Assembly: GCF_902498805.1 (NCBI RefSeq)
Contig: NZ_LR701582.1
Coordinates: forward strand, 1-64,000
From: Imperialibacter sp. EC-SDR9
GTDB taxonomy: Bacteria > Bacteroidota > Bacteroidia > Cytophagales > Cyclobacteriaceae
Direction of reading: 5' to 3'
Length of the DNA: 64,000 nucleotides
Made by a program: the position numbers and the translations under genes. This document shows positions 15,988 to 24,575 of this stretch, one piece after another. The notes beneath the pieces were generated by a model. It was not told the DNA's origin. It did not search any database and worked only from the letters and a program-made list of their open reading frames with translations. Numbering within the stretch: the first letter of the stretch is position 1; each line of letters opens with the position of its first letter.

Positions 15988-16545
15988 TCAGTCTAAAATG
16001 AGAATTTCTTTCACTACCAATGTTTTGCCGAGTATGTCAATGATATCGAATGGTTTGAAGATTTGTTTTTCATCATAGGCTTTGCTACCCGGCCGCTTGA
16101 AAACTTCAATGGCATTAGCGTCAATGTCTACTATCCAATACTCGGGAATGCCAAACGAAGCGTAAAAAGGCATTTTTACGTTTTTATCATACTTGACAGA
16201 TGAGTCAGCTACCTCAATGACAAGAAGTATATCAGAAACATTGGGGTGCGAGCCGCTATAATCGTCAGATCTAAACTTAAGAATAGATATATCGGGCTCA
16301 GGCTCATTTTTATTGTCTAGCCTAACAGGAGATTGTACGCCGATTGTTGCCTCTTTTTCAAACAACATATTTAACTGTCTCGCCAAACGGTTGACGATCG
16401 CCGCATGTTTACTACCTATAGGACTCATCTCGTATATTTCACCATTGATAAGCTCAACTCTGTCATCCGTTTTCAGAATACCCACTTCTGCCATTTTGTA
16501 GTATTCTTCAACGTTGATGAGTCTTTTTTCTACTTCTACTGGCAT
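15988..16545 (-). CDS. Uma2-family (DUF820) PD-(D/E)XK protein
   Basis: A 185-residue protein of the Uma2 family: N-terminal ERVELINGEIYEMSP-like strand (here DRVELINGEIYEMSPIG), the nuclease-like core EPEPDISIL and DILLVIEVADSSVKYD (Asp and Glu of the PD-(D/E)XK fold), and FGIPEYWIVDIDANAIEVFK. The family is abundant in cyanobacteria and Bacteroidota; nuclease activity is predicted from the fold and not generally shown. The gene stands alone between the chitinase-like gene and the DUF1080 gene. Confidence 0.9.
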   Translation of the reverse strand: MPVEVEKRLINVEEYYKMAEVGILKTDDRVELINGEIYEMSPIGSKHAAIVNRLARQLNMLFEKEATIGVQSPVRLDNKNEPEPDISILKFRSDDYSGSHPNVSDILLVIEVADSSVKYDKNVKMPFYASFGIPEYWIVDIDANAIEVFKRPGSKAYDEKQIFKPFDIIDILGKTLVVKEILILD

Positions 16546-16626
16546 ACAGCGTTTCTTTGTTAATTAAAGATAGAAAATATTTACATGGTTGAAAACACAC
16601 CAAAATGGCAGATAATTCTATAGTGA

Positions 16627-17397
16627 TTAAAAATCTGTATCAGCCTTCTTCAAATCAAGTTCTTCAATCCAGATATTGCGATAAAACACATCGTGGCCTT
16701 CTGCTTGTAGCTTAAGTCCGCCAGGCACGTCGGTGATGCCCTTGCCACCATCATTGCCGCCGTCGATACCTGAGTTAGGCCCGCCCCACACCTGGCTGAT
16801 GACCTGATTGGTATGGGCTTTTTTGCCGTTGAAGTAAAGCGTCACCATAGGCTGTTCGGTCAGCTTGCCGTCTTTGAACCGGGCAGCACGGAAGACAATG
16901 TCGTACGAATTCCATTTCCCCAAACCATTGTAGGCGAAGTAAGGCGATTCTGATTCGTTGATGACTGCGCCCAGGCCATGACTGGTGGAGTCACCGTCCA
17001 GCACCTGGATTTCGTACCTGTTTTGCAGGTACACCCCGCTATTACCGCCGGGATTAACAATCAGGAATTCCACATGTGCCCGGAAGTCACGGAATCTTTT
17101 GTTGGTTACTATATCAGCGGCGCCGTATTTTCCGCCCGCACCAGCTGGGTCGTTGCTGCTCATGACAGTTCCGCCGTCGACCGGGTCTTTCACAATCTGC
17201 CATTTAATCGGCAGCTGAGCTGCCAGCCTGGGGCCATCCCAGTAGGTCCAGTTTTTATCCAGCATATCACGGGAGCCATCGAAGTAGACTACGGCCTTTT
17301 TTGTCGGTTTAGCTCCGACATTTATGTTGGACTGAGCGAAAATACTGGTTGCAGAAGCAGCCAGAAAGAGAGCGGTCAGAAGGGTGTTTTTTAGCAT
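16627..17397 (-). CDS. Secreted DUF1080 (3-keto-disaccharide hydrolase-like) protein
   Basis: A 256-residue protein with signal peptide (MLKNTLLTALFLAASATSIFAQ) and one DUF1080 domain with the family's jelly-roll signature: FRDFRAHVEFLIVNPGGNSGVYLQNRYEIQVLD, then GKWNSYDIVFRA and GLKLQAEGHDVFYRNIWIEEL. DUF1080 proteins are concanavalin-like sugar-active proteins, some of which hydrolyse 3-keto-glycosides. It is 23 bases downstream of the SMP-30 gene and almost certainly co-transcribed with it. Confidence 0.92.
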   Translation of the reverse strand: MLKNTLLTALFLAASATSIFAQSNINVGAKPTKKAVVYFDGSRDMLDKNWTYWDGPRLAAQLPIKWQIVKDPVDGGTVMSSNDPAGAGGKYGAADIVTNKRFRDFRAHVEFLIVNPGGNSGVYLQNRYEIQVLDGDSTSHGLGAVINESESPYFAYNGLGKWNSYDIVFRAARFKDGKLTEQPMVTLYFNGKKAHTNQVISQVWGGPNSGIDGGNDGGKGITDVPGGLKLQAEGHDVFYRNIWIEELDLKKADTDF

Positions 17398-17420
17398 TGT
17401 TTTATGTTTATCTATATCGA

Positions 17421-18329
17421 TTATTTAGCACCAGCTACGTTCATTTTTACTCCATAAACAGCATCCATTGCTGTTATGAAAAGTGTTTTTCGGTCTTTGC
17501 CGCCAAAGCACACATTGGCAGTCCAACCTTCATCGATGGGGATTTTGCCGATCTCGGCACCAGTCTTATCAAATATCGTCACGCCTTTTCCCGTCAGGTA
17601 AATATTGCCCTGGCTGTCGATGGTCATTCCGTCGGAGCCCATAGCGGTGAACAAGGTTCGGTTGGTGAGGGTGCCATCTTTTTGTATGTCGTAGCGGTAG
17701 GTTTTGCGGTCGCCAATGTCGGCTACGTAAAGGTTCTTCCCATCGGGCGTACCTACGATGCCGTTAGGTTGCTTGAGAGTTTCGTCTACCCGCTTTAATG
17801 TCTTTTTGCCGGGGCTCAGGTAATACACGTGCTGTCCGTCCTGCTGCATGGCTTTGTCACGTGCCCAGTAGTCCCTCGGGTACAGTGGGTCGGTAAAGTA
17901 GATGCCTCCTTTGGCATCGATCCACAGGTCGTTGGGGCCGTTGAGCAACTTGTTGTCGTAGTTTTCGATCAGCACCTTTTGCTGACCATCCATGCTGAAC
18001 GACCACATTTGGTTGTCCATGTCGGCACAGGCTACGAGGTTCCCTTTTTTGTCAAAATACAAGCCATTCGAGCGGCCGGAAAGTGCGGCGAAGGTGCTTA
18101 TTTCGCCTGAAGCGGCATCCCAGCGCAGAATGGTGTTGTTGGGCTGATCAGTGAAGTAAACATTGCCGTTTTTGTCGGGCGTTGGGCCCTCAGTAAATTT
18201 GTAGCCATCGCCAAGTAGTTCGACGGTGGCACCCGGTGCCAGCAATGAACGGTCGTCTGTGATCTGGGCTTGCGCTACCCCGACGAGCAGAAACAGGCAT
18301 ATTGACAATAACGATGAAGTTTTTTGCAT
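17421..18329 (-). CDS. SMP-30/gluconolactonase-like secreted protein
   Basis: A 302-residue protein with a signal peptide (SICLFLLVGVAQAQ) and a six-bladed SMP-30/gluconolactonase/LRE propeller. Metal-site segments are seen as FTEGPTPDKNGNVYFTD, NGPNDLWIDAKGGIYFTDP, PNGIVGTPDGKNLYVAD and GSDGMTIDSQGNIYLTG. Members hydrolyse sugar lactones with a divalent metal. Together with the DUF1080 gene it forms a two-gene unit probably acting on oxidised sugars in the periplasm. Confidence 0.92.
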   Translation of the reverse strand: MQKTSSLLSICLFLLVGVAQAQITDDRSLLAPGATVELLGDGYKFTEGPTPDKNGNVYFTDQPNNTILRWDAASGEISTFAALSGRSNGLYFDKKGNLVACADMDNQMWSFSMDGQQKVLIENYDNKLLNGPNDLWIDAKGGIYFTDPLYPRDYWARDKAMQQDGQHVYYLSPGKKTLKRVDETLKQPNGIVGTPDGKNLYVADIGDRKTYRYDIQKDGTLTNRTLFTAMGSDGMTIDSQGNIYLTGKGVTIFDKTGAEIGKIPIDEGWTANVCFGGKDRKTLFITAMDAVYGVKMNVAGAK

Positions 18330-18480
18330 AAGGATTGTTTAAGTAGCAGTGTTGAATTTCAGCTTTTAAAATCAAAGGAAAAAGCATTAGCTAAAAAGAT
18401 ACATGGAAGGTCGTTTAGTGCTATTCACAAGCCTTCTTTTTGTTTAAGAAAAAGAGCTGTTGATTGCAAAAATACAGATG

Positions 18481-18531
18481 CAATCATCCCTGCAAATTTA
18501 AAATAGATGTTTAAATTTGCAGGGATGATTG
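18481..18531. promoter_or_regulatory. Perfect 22-bp inverted repeat over ATPase start
   Basis: Bases 18481-18502 and 18510-18531 are exact reverse complements, separated by seven bases. Each arm contains TAAATTTG read outward from the centre, matching the Bacteroidota -7 consensus on both strands. The right arm includes the ATG at 18525 and the loop includes the ATG at 18507. The palindrome could be an operator covering the promoter, a pair of symmetrical promoters or an RNA hairpin hiding the start codon. Confidence 0.7.
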
Positions 18532-19679
18532 AGCGACTTATAGAAAAAGATTACCTTACTTCTTTGGAAGAGTTCCCAGTCACGGCCCTTATAGGCCCCA
18601 GACAGGTGGGCAAAACTACACTCGTCAAAAGTGCCTTCGTTGAAGCTGAAATGATTTATCTGGATCTTGAGAAGGATTCGGATATCAACAAGCTTCAGGA
18701 TCCGGAGCTATTCTTTTCTGCTCACATCAATAAGACGATCATCCTTGATGAGATTCGGCACAAGCCGGAGCTTTTTCCATTGATCAGGGCATTGGTAGAC
18801 GAAAACCGAAGGCCCGGCAGATTTGTGGTGCTGGGTTCGGCTTCTCCGTCACTCCTGAAGCAAAGTTCTGAGAGTTTGGCAGGAAGGATCAATTACCTGG
18901 AAATGTCGCCGCTGAGCCTCATGGAGGTGAAGCATAAGGTGTCGCTTGATAACCTGTGGATGTATGGAGGCTTTCCAGAGCCTGCTCTGTCGGGCAAAAG
19001 GGGTTTCGTTGAGAGGTGGTACCGAAGCTTTATCAACACCTATATTCAGCGGGATCTGCCCCTTTATGGCTTGCCTGCTGCGCCCCGTGTTACCAGGCAA
19101 TTGCTTCAGATGATTGCCTCTGTGCATGGTGGAATTTTGAACTATAGCGATCTGGCCAGGTCGATAGGGCTTACAGTGCCCACTGTCAAAACGTATATGA
19201 TGTTTTTGGAAAATGCGTTTTTGATTACACTGTTGCAACCGTGGTATGCGAATGTGGGCAAAAGGATCGTAAAATCTCCCAAAGTATATATGCGTGACAC
19301 GGGGGTTTTGCACTACCTGTCCAATATTTCAACTTATGATAATCTCATAGGGCATATAGTGGCAGGGCGCTCCTGGGAGGGTTTTGTTATCCATCAGGTG
19401 TCGACAGTGCTTCGTGCCGACGATGAAATGTACTTCTACCGTACACAGGACGGGGCTGAAATTGACCTGCTGGTACGCAGAAATGGCCGCTGGCTGCTGG
19501 CCGCTGAAATCAAGCTGACGAATTCTCCCGTGTTGACCAAGGGTAGCTACCTGGCAAAAGAGGACTTGCAAGTAGAAATACTTCACGTAATTACACCCGG
19601 TGCCGACAATTACAGGATTGCCGATGGTGTGGAAGTAACTAGTTTAAAAGCCATACTGACATTTTTGGCAAACAGTTAG
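18525..19679 (+). CDS. AAA_14/DUF4143 ATP-binding protein
   Basis: A 384-residue P-loop ATPase with LIGPRQVGKTTLVK (Walker A, about residues 22-35), KTIILDEI (Walker B), a winged-helix region (LNYSDLARSIGLTVPTVKTYMMFLENAFLI) and the C-terminal DUF4143 nuclease-like domain with GRSWEGFVIHQV and EIDLLVRRNGRWLLAAEIKLTNS (PD-(D/E)XK layout E-I-D...E-I-K). These proteins are widespread in Bacteroidota and of unknown role. ATG 18525 gives the usual N-terminus MIERLI and sits just after a TAAATTTG -7 element, implying a leaderless mRNA; ATG 18507 would add six residues and is less likely. Confidence 0.9.
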   Translation: MIERLIEKDYLTSLEEFPVTALIGPRQVGKTTLVKSAFVEAEMIYLDLEKDSDINKLQDPELFFSAHINKTIILDEIRHKPELFPLIRALVDENRRPGRFVVLGSASPSLLKQSSESLAGRINYLEMSPLSLMEVKHKVSLDNLWMYGGFPEPALSGKRGFVERWYRSFINTYIQRDLPLYGLPAAPRVTRQLLQMIASVHGGILNYSDLARSIGLTVPTVKTYMMFLENAFLITLLQPWYANVGKRIVKSPKVYMRDTGVLHYLSNISTYDNLIGHIVAGRSWEGFVIHQVSTVLRADDEMYFYRTQDGAEIDLLVRRNGRWLLAAEIKLTNSPVLTKGSYLAKEDLQVEILHVITPGADNYRIADGVEVTSLKAILTFLANS

Positions 19680-19801
19680 GACTATTTTAAAGAAAGTCCA
19701 GGGATGAGTGGGATTCGTCCAGAGACGAAAGTAGCCTCACACATCAATTCCTATTGCATTTTCCATCTACTTGTGCTATCCTGAGCTAACAACACACTAT
19801 C

Positions 19802-22114
19802 ATGGTTCTACGAATATTTACCTGCCTCATAGCTGTTTTCTTAATTGGAGGCCGCTTCAGTCCACTTTTGGCCCAAAAAAAGAGTAAGTCAAAGAGGGAA
19901 AACAACTCGCCAGAGAAAATAATCCTTGCGGATAAAGGACAAACCCTCTACCGGATTGTCGTTCCGTCGGCAGCCACGATTGATGAACAAAAAGCTGCCA
20001 GCGTATTGCAAGACTACCTGCTTCAAATTTCGGGGGCTGTGCTGCCGATTATTGAAGCTGACAGGAGCCGTAGCCGGTACGAGATCGTGCTTGGTCAAAA
20101 CGAACGACTAGGTGAGCTCGGCATCAACGTCAATCTGAACGAACTGGGAGAAGATGGCTTCCTTATCCGCACCGACAGTGCGAGGCTGTTTATAACCGGA
20201 GGGAATGAGAAAGGAACACTCTACGGCGTGTATACTTTTCTGGAGAACTACCTCGGATGCCGGATGTATTCACCAAAGGTAAAGGTCGTGCCGAAGCAGG
20301 CGACAATCGTGTTGGACAAAATTGATGATAAGCAAGTGCCAGTGATTGGCTTCCGGGATACCCACTATCGGGTTACCTGGGATGCTGAGTACATTGACTG
20401 GCACAAGCTGGATCACAATGCTAAGGGCGGCAGACCTGACTGGGGCATGTGGGTGCACACCTTCAACGAGCTGGTGCCGCCAGATGTATACTACGACGAA
20501 CATCCTGAGTACTTCGCCATGGTGAATGGCAAGCGGCTGCCTACGCAGCTATGCCTCACGAACCACGAAGTACTGGACATTGCTATCCAGAACCTTCGTC
20601 GCAAAATCGCTGAAAACCCGGACGCCAAATACTGGTCGGTCAGTCAAAATGACAACCGAAATTTCTGTACCTGCGACAATTGCAGGGCTATTGATGACAG
20701 GGAGGGCTCACCTTCAGGTTCTATCATTCAATTTGTGAACCAGGTGGCAGATCAGTTTCCTGAAAAAATGATTTCTACCCTGGCCTACGAATATGGCCGG
20801 GCCGCTCCCAAAACTTTGATACCCAGGGACAACGTCAATATTATGCTGTGCAGCATTGAGGCATTCAGAGATAAGCCCATTGAAACGGATACGACCAGCG
20901 CCGATTTTGTGAAAGATGTGGAGGACTGGGGCAAGATCGCCAAAGACATTATCGTGTGGGATTATGTGATCCAGTTCAATCACCTGATCAGCCCGTTCCC
21001 TAATCTTCACACCCTCAAGCCGAATATTCAGTTTTTTGCCAGAAATGGAGTGAATGCGCTCTTTGAGCAAGGCAATCGGGAAGTGGGTGGCGAATTCGCT
21101 GCTTTGAGGGCTTACCTGATCTCAAAACTCATGTGGAATCCTGATGAAGATGTGGATGCCCTCATGAACGATTTTCTTCAGGGGGTTTATGGGCCTGCTT
21201 CGAAGCCTATCAGAAGCTATATAGACGAAATGAAAGAGGCCATGCTGGCTTCCGGCCAACCGCTGAGGATTTTCGGTTCGCCCAACGAAGCGTCAACAAG
21301 TTACCTGTCACCCGAACTGATGAAGCGGTACGAGCAATTGTTTAATGCAGCTGAGCTGGCTGTTGCCGATTCAGCCCAGCTGCTGGAGCGGGTGAGGATA
21401 GCCAGGCTTCCCCTTGAATATGCCTGGATGGAACAAGCAAAGAAGAAGTTTGCAGGAGAAGGAGGGGTGTTTCAAAAGTTTGGTGATCGCTGGGAGGCAA
21501 GTACGGTTTTCCGGTCAAAAGTCGACGACTTTACTGACCTCTGCATTAGGGAAGGAGTGACCCAGGTAAAAGAATGGAGTACCTCGCCCGACGAATACAG
21601 AACAGCCAACTATCGCCTGTTGGCTCAGGGTATGAATGAGCATTTGGCCTACGGTAAAAAGGTGACTTTTATTAGTCCGCCCAATGACCACATTGCCGGG
21701 GAACATGCCACTATGCTTACAGATGGCATTCGGGGCAGCCAGGACTACACCTACAACTGGTTTAGCTTTTCAGGACAAGATTTGGAAGTGGTGATTGACC
21801 TGGAAGAACTCCAACCCGTGCGCCGGATTGAGTCGGCTTATTTTCAATATGGCTTCTGGCTGAGGCTTTTCCCCAAAAAGGTGGAGTATTCACTGTCGGC
21901 CGATGGTGAAAACTACACGATTGTGAGCACTGTGAATAATACCCTGCCCATTGATCAATACGGAGGACAACAGCGGGACTTCATTGGTGAGTTTGCCCCA
22001 CAAAACGCCAGGTATGTCAAAGTAAAGGCTTATTCAATAGGCAACACACCGGGCTGGCACCCAGGAGCAGGCAGGCCAGCCAATATGCTGATTGATGAGA
22101 TTGTGGTGGAATAG
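19802..22114 (+). CDS. Secreted DUF4838 glycosidase-like protein
   Basis: A 770-residue protein with a signal peptide (CLIAVFLIGGRFSPLLAQ), a GH67/GH20-type N-terminal accessory domain (about 40-170, ATIDEQKAASVLQDYLLQISGAVLPII...GTLYGVYTFLENYLGCRMYSP), a central DUF4838 TIM-barrel-like domain (about 200-560, including YWSVSQNDNRNFCTCDNCRAID and an alpha-beta core), and a C-terminal F5/8 discoidin-like sugar-binding domain (about 640-770). The family is placed with carbohydrate-active proteins; substrate is unknown. It converges with the VCBS gene. Confidence 0.9.
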   Translation: MVLRIFTCLIAVFLIGGRFSPLLAQKKSKSKRENNSPEKIILADKGQTLYRIVVPSAATIDEQKAASVLQDYLLQISGAVLPIIEADRSRSRYEIVLGQNERLGELGINVNLNELGEDGFLIRTDSARLFITGGNEKGTLYGVYTFLENYLGCRMYSPKVKVVPKQATIVLDKIDDKQVPVIGFRDTHYRVTWDAEYIDWHKLDHNAKGGRPDWGMWVHTFNELVPPDVYYDEHPEYFAMVNGKRLPTQLCLTNHEVLDIAIQNLRRKIAENPDAKYWSVSQNDNRNFCTCDNCRAIDDREGSPSGSIIQFVNQVADQFPEKMISTLAYEYGRAAPKTLIPRDNVNIMLCSIEAFRDKPIETDTTSADFVKDVEDWGKIAKDIIVWDYVIQFNHLISPFPNLHTLKPNIQFFARNGVNALFEQGNREVGGEFAALRAYLISKLMWNPDEDVDALMNDFLQGVYGPASKPIRSYIDEMKEAMLASGQPLRIFGSPNEASTSYLSPELMKRYEQLFNAAELAVADSAQLLERVRIARLPLEYAWMEQAKKKFAGEGGVFQKFGDRWEASTVFRSKVDDFTDLCIREGVTQVKEWSTSPDEYRTANYRLLAQGMNEHLAYGKKVTFISPPNDHIAGEHATMLTDGIRGSQDYTYNWFSFSGQDLEVVIDLEELQPVRRIESAYFQYGFWLRLFPKKVEYSLSADGENYTIVSTVNNTLPIDQYGGQQRDFIGEFAPQNARYVKVKAYSIGNTPGWHPGAGRPANMLIDEIVVE

Positions 22115-22179
22115 GGGCATTTGGCACTCCCGGAAGTGCTGGTGATGGTTCCGTCGTTTTAGGGCAGCTGCCGGAAAAG

Positions 22180-23301
22180 CTATTTATTCCAATAAATCTT
22201 CAGATTGTTGCTGGCTCTTCCGGCTGCTACGATGTCCAGCTTGCCGTCGCCGTTCAAATCCATTACCTGCAAATCTTCGCAAGCCATGCCATTGTCGTCA
22301 ACCCACTGCGACTCCCACTTGCCCCCGGTTACTTGCTGATAGAGCTTGATACCTACCTTTCCCTCGGCATTGGGCGTTCTCCATCCGGCAACGATTTGCT
22401 CATTGCCCATGCCAAGGAAATCTGCCACCGCCAGGGCATGGCCCTCTTTCAGTTGGTCATCCAGCACTACTCTTTTCTTTTCATTTCCCAGGTAAGCCAC
22501 CACTGCATTCCCATGCATAGGCTCTATCGTAGCGAGGAGGCTATTACCGACCCGTACTTCTCCGGCTCCGTACTCTATTTCGCTTATTTTTTCAGCTGCC
22601 CCTGCCGAGCCTTTGCCAGCAAAGCCCCGAATGACCCTCACACCCTCCTTGCCACCAAAATACAGGCTGCCACTCTTTGGCCCTGAAGCTGCCACATCGA
22701 GGTTGTGGGTCATGTGCATGTTGTTGTCTAACACCACGCTATTCCAGGCATCTTCAATGTTCTTTGGGTATTCGTAGGCGATGATTTTTACCCCGTCTCC
22801 TTCACCTCCTTTGTTGTTTCTCCCGTGCAGGGGCACAACTATGAGGTGAAATTTACCGTTTGTTGCCTTCGCCCAGCGCATCCGGTGAATGGTAGGCTCG
22901 TGCGGAAGCTCGACGGCCTTCCAAAGCTGGGTTCGATCCTGGGGAGCTATCAGGTAGTGAATGGAGCCCGATTGTGCTGTGTTGCTGGTTTCGCCGGGGT
23001 TCCACTGGGCGCCAACGGCTACTTCTACTTTGCCATCTCCGGTGATATCCATGGCCGCAATGCACACATTGTCCCGCTCGGTCAGGTTGTCGATCATAAC
23101 AAACTTTTTCCAGTCGCCATTTCGGTACCACACGAATTGCTTTTTGTCGGCCAGGAGAATATCGGGCTTGCCGTCGCCATCAACGTCGCCCAGGGCGATG
23201 CCGTAGCCAATCGCTACCTGGTCGTCAATTAACTGTGCTTCGAATGGGGCCTTGGGAGGTGCAATGAACACCAGAATGATGAGACTGAGGAAGTAAATCA
23301 T
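22180..23301 (-). CDS. Secreted VCBS/FG-GAP repeat protein
   Basis: A 373-residue protein with a short signal peptide and a beta-propeller built of FG-GAP/VCBS repeats, whose calcium-binding motifs are visible as GDVDGDGKPDILLA, MDITGDGKVEVAVG and MDLNGDGKLDIVAAG. Such proteins are extracytoplasmic and often accompany carbohydrate-active enzymes, though no catalytic residues are evident. The gene stands alone, ending 65 bases from the DUF4838 gene on the opposite strand. Confidence 0.88.
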   Translation of the reverse strand: MIYFLSLIILVFIAPPKAPFEAQLIDDQVAIGYGIALGDVDGDGKPDILLADKKQFVWYRNGDWKKFVMIDNLTERDNVCIAAMDITGDGKVEVAVGAQWNPGETSNTAQSGSIHYLIAPQDRTQLWKAVELPHEPTIHRMRWAKATNGKFHLIVVPLHGRNNKGGEGDGVKIIAYEYPKNIEDAWNSVVLDNNMHMTHNLDVAASGPKSGSLYFGGKEGVRVIRGFAGKGSAGAAEKISEIEYGAGEVRVGNSLLATIEPMHGNAVVAYLGNEKKRVVLDDQLKEGHALAVADFLGMGNEQIVAGWRTPNAEGKVGIKLYQQVTGGKWESQWVDDNGMACEDLQVMDLNGDGKLDIVAAGRASNNLKIYWNK

Positions 23302-23414
23302 AACGTATCTTCTTTACATGGAAAAAGCAACAACCCGGCTGCTGAGCTCCGGGTTGTGGGCTATTTGCAAATGAAAATACAAATTTCTTATCGAAATACA
23401 GAGCAAACAGGCAA

Positions 23415-24443
23415 CTACCTATACACCAGTCTGATCCTCCCGTCGGAGGTGCTCAGGTTCACGTCTAAACCACCACCGTTGGTCTTGCCATCGATGACCT
23501 CTTTTGTTGACCGTCCTGAGAAGTTGACCAGCGGCACGTCGACGGATTCTCCTTTTACATAGAGGTTCATGCCCAGATTGTCGGGTACAGAAATTTCTAT
23601 GTTTCCGTCGGAAGTTTTAGCCCTTAAAGAGCCCCTTAGCTCAATGATATTACCCTTGATGCTGCCGTCCGATGCTATGGCCTCCATTCCGCCGGTTAGG
23701 TCTTCGAAATAGATGTCGCCATCCGAAGTTTGGGCGGTGTGCGTTTTCCCTTTGGCGTTGTAAATCTCAATGTCGCCGTCGCTTGTGTGAGCCCTGGCGG
23801 TTCCATTGATATTTGTCAGCCTTATGTCGCCGTCACTTGTCGTAGACTCTACGTCTCCAATTACATTGTTGAAGTCGATGTTGCCATCGCTGGTGCGGCT
23901 GTATACACTTCCTTTGATTTTCTCACCTCTGATATTGCCATCCGACGTTACGCCGGATACGTCTCCGGTAATTTCTGCAAGGACGATGTTGCCATCGCTG
24001 GTCTTTAGCTTCTGGCTGGCGGTCATGCCTTTGATCGTCACATTACCATCCGACGACCTTAAATCTCCAGCAGTTTCTTTGGGGGCGTACACCTTAAAAT
24101 CGACATTGATGCGGTCTCTCCAGTCAATATTCCACGAATTATTGGGGTATTTCACGGTAATGTCAACACTGCTGCCGGTTTTGATGATGGTGAGTGTCAA
24201 CTCTTCTTCCAGCTGAGTTCTTGAGATATCAAGCATGCGGCCGTTTTGTTTGACCACAAAAAACACCTCTATCTCGCTGCCATTACCGGGCAGCACATCA
24301 ATGTTGCCATCGGAAGACGATATGCTGAGTTGTGCAGGCGTTGAAACTTTGTAGGTTTCTTTGAAAGAGTAGTCAAAGTCCCGGGAGATAGCGGAAGAGA
24401 CCGTTACCAGTGCGCAGAAAAGTAGTAGAGCAATTGATTTCAT
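23415..24443 (-). CDS. DUF4097 beta-helix protein with SDG repeats
   Basis: A 342-residue protein with a signal peptide (MKSIALLLFCALVTVSSA) and a DUF4097 domain. The central and C-terminal part is built from units of about 20 residues, each with a TSDG(N/D)I core; eleven SDG cores can be counted, predicting a right-handed beta-helix or stacked strands. The repeats cause a visible DNA periodicity (CCATCGCTGGT-like). DUF4097 proteins are secreted, adhesin-like and of unknown role. It lies downstream of the ABC permease genes but is separated by 132 bases and a hairpin. Confidence 0.9.
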   Translation of the reverse strand: MKSIALLLFCALVTVSSAISRDFDYSFKETYKVSTPAQLSISSSDGNIDVLPGNGSEIEVFFVVKQNGRMLDISRTQLEEELTLTIIKTGSSVDITVKYPNNSWNIDWRDRINVDFKVYAPKETAGDLRSSDGNVTIKGMTASQKLKTSDGNIVLAEITGDVSGVTSDGNIRGEKIKGSVYSRTSDGNIDFNNVIGDVESTTSDGDIRLTNINGTARAHTSDGDIEIYNAKGKTHTAQTSDGDIYFEDLTGGMEAIASDGSIKGNIIELRGSLRAKTSDGNIEISVPDNLGMNLYVKGESVDVPLVNFSGRSTKEVIDGKTNGGGLDVNLSTSDGRIRLVYR

Positions 24444-24477
24444 TTTATTTGAGTTTTGTTAGAAAAGCATGGTAATG

Positions 24478-24517
24478 AACCACACTGGGTAAGACGTTTG
24501 TCGTTGCCAGTGTGGTT
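24478..24517. terminator. Stem-loop between ABC permease and DUF4097 genes
   Basis: AACCACACTGG (24478-24488) and CCAGTGTGGTT (24507-24517) form an exact 11-bp stem with an 18-base loop. It sits just beyond the end of the permease gene on the minus strand. No U-tract follows on that strand, so it may instead protect an mRNA end or act in the DUF4097 leader. Confidence 0.4.
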
Positions 24518-24575
24518 ACACTATTTAAAGATGCTTTTCGGGCTCAAAGGTTGCGTTATCTTCTTTTTTTATTTC

